Below, in pieces: positions 5,954 to 6,883 of a DNA stretch of 6,883 bases (the first letter of the stretch is position 1; each line of letters begins with the position of its first letter). The notes beneath the pieces were generated by a model. It worked only from the letters and a program-made list of their open reading frames with translations, was not told where the DNA came from and searched no databases. Source of the stretch: Armatimonadota bacterium (GTDB taxonomy: Bacteria; Armatimonadota; Abditibacteriia; CG2-30-59-28); contig JACQGJ010000514.1 in the NCBI GenBank assembly GCA_016199605.1, forward strand, positions 1 to 6,883, written 5' to 3'. Made by a program: the position numbers and the translations under genes.

Positions 5954-6883
5954 ATGAAGATTCACCAAGTCAAGGTCCATCCGTCCAAAGCGTCTCTTCC
6001 CAAGACAGAGCAACTGGCCTGGAAGATCGCCGAGGTTGCTGCCGACAAGTCGCCGATCCGGGACGATGTGGCCGAGATGGCTGTCAACCGTATCATCGAC
6101 AACGCCGCGGTCGCCGTTGCCGCGATCAACCGGAAACCGGTGGCCAACGCTCGATCCCAGGCGCTGTGTCACCCGCGCGAGGAGGGAGCGACTCTGCTCG
6201 GGATTCCCTCGGACCAGCGGTTTGAGGCAGAATGGGCCGCTTGGGCCAACGGCGTCGCCGTTCGTGAGTTGGACATGCACGATACCTTTCTGGCCGCCGA
6301 TTACGCGCATCCCGGAGACAATATCCCTCCGTTGCTCGCGGTTGCCCAGCAGTGCAATCGTTCGGGAGAGGACCTCCTTCGAGGGATTGTCACAGCCTAT
6401 GAGATTCAGATCAACCTGGTGAAGGGCCTCTGCCTGCACAAGTTCAGGAAAGATCACATCGCGCACCTTGCTCCGGCAGTCGCCGCCGGTCTGGGAAGTC
6501 TGCTGGATCTCGATGCGGAGACGATCTACCAGGCGGTTCAGCAGGCGGTGCATGTTTCCTTCACGACCCGGCAGTCTCGCAAAGGGGCAATATCGAGTTG
6601 GAAGGCTTACGCTCCGGCCCACGCAGGGAAGCTTGCCCTCGAAGCGGTTGACCGCGCGATGCGGGGAGAACGGAGCCCGTCCCCAATCTACGAAGGTGAG
6701 GACAGCGTCATCGCCTACATGCTCGGCGGCCCGCAGGCTGTCTACGAAGTGCCCCTTCCTGAGCCGGGCGAAAGCAAACGCGCCATCCTGGAGTCCTACA
6801 CCAAAGAACACTCCGCCGAGTACCAGGCGCAGGCGTTGATCGACCTGGCCTTCCGAATGCGGTCCCAGGTTACCGATTTTGAG
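5954..6883 (+). CDS. prpD: 2-methylcitrate dehydratase, MmgE/PrpD family, C-terminus cut by window edge
   Basis: Cofactor-independent dehydratase of the methylcitrate cycle, converting 2-methylcitrate to 2-methyl-aconitate during propionyl-CoA breakdown in the cytoplasm. The window holds 310 codons, about 60% of the usual length near 500. It shows the family motifs WAAWANGVAVRELDMHDT (94-111), AADYAHPGDNIPP (114-126), the AYEIQ segment (148-152), TRQSRKGAISSWKAYAPA (205-222), SPIYEGED (243-250) and KEHSAEYQAQA (284-294). The start MKIHQVKVH and the EHLAWKIA-like segment resemble the long actinobacterial-type PrpD (as in Mycobacterium) more than the E. coli enzyme. The ATG fits that family start, although only a weak, badly spaced AGG (5949-5951) precedes it, so translation may depend on coupling to the URO-D-family gene 55 bases upstream. 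Family members also act on citrate or other substrates, so the exact substrate is inferred. No prpB or prpC lies in the window; they could follow to the right. Confidence 0.93.
   Translation, partial: MKIHQVKVHPSKASLPKTEQLAWKIAEVAADKSPIRDDVAEMAVNRIIDNAAVAVAAINRKPVANARSQALCHPREEGATLLGIPSDQRFEAEWAAWANGVAVRELDMHDTFLAADYAHPGDNIPPLLAVAQQCNRSGEDLLRGIVTAYEIQINLVKGLCLHKFRKDHIAHLAPAVAAGLGSLLDLDAETIYQAVQQAVHVSFTTRQSRKGAISSWKAYAPAHAGKLALEAVDRAMRGERSPSPIYEGEDSVIAYMLGGPQAVYEVPLPEPGESKRAILESYTKEHSAEYQAQALIDLAFRMRSQVTDFE

Noticed and set aside
5882..6811. A 309-codon open frame on the minus strand.
   Set aside because: It is antisense to prpD, whose motifs run through the whole stretch. No family features are seen in the antisense product.

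Overview
This is chromosomal DNA from a bacterium with fairly high GC content. It carries ordinary housekeeping genes, AGGAG-type ribosome binding sites and a near-consensus sigma-70 promoter. I cannot name the phylum. The long type of PrpD, the stand-alone URO-D-family protein and the TGGAA-rich intergenic element would suit an uncultured environmental lineage, but that is inference. No transposase, phage gene or CRISPR array is visible.

Left part, minus strand (1-4246): reading in the direction of transcription, the order is sppA (signal peptide peptidase, 4246-3293), a 180-base gap, a five-helix Yip1-family membrane protein (3112-2453), and polA (DNA polymerase I, from 2448, running off the left edge). 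The Yip1 stop and the polA start are 4 bases apart, so these two are almost certainly co-transcribed and perhaps translationally coupled. The polA frame was read through all 816 visible codons with no stop. It keeps the 5'-nuclease and polymerase active sites but has lost the acidic residues of the 3'-5' proofreading site. The sppA-Yip1 gap holds an inverted array of 8-base TGGAANNN units that can form a 22-position stem.

Middle, plus strand (4299-4650): a strong promoter (TTGACA, 18 bases, TATAAT) drives a class II tRNA-Leu(CAA) with an encoded CCA end, transcribed divergently from sppA. Downstream lie an interrupted hairpin (4445-4485), a second promoter (TTGAAG, 18 bases, TATACT) and a 14-base palindrome just after the predicted transcription start, which is a candidate operator.

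Right part, plus strand (4651-6883): a 415-residue protein of the uroporphyrinogen decarboxylase/methyltransferase superfamily (not HemE) is followed after 55 bases by prpD (2-methylcitrate dehydratase, MmgE/PrpD family), which is cut by the right edge. The two probably form an operon under the 4569-4598 promoter. PrpD points to propionate breakdown by the methylcitrate cycle. The role of the URO-D-family partner is unknown. The pairing and its putative operator are the most promising metabolic lead, and the octamer element is the most unusual non-coding structure.
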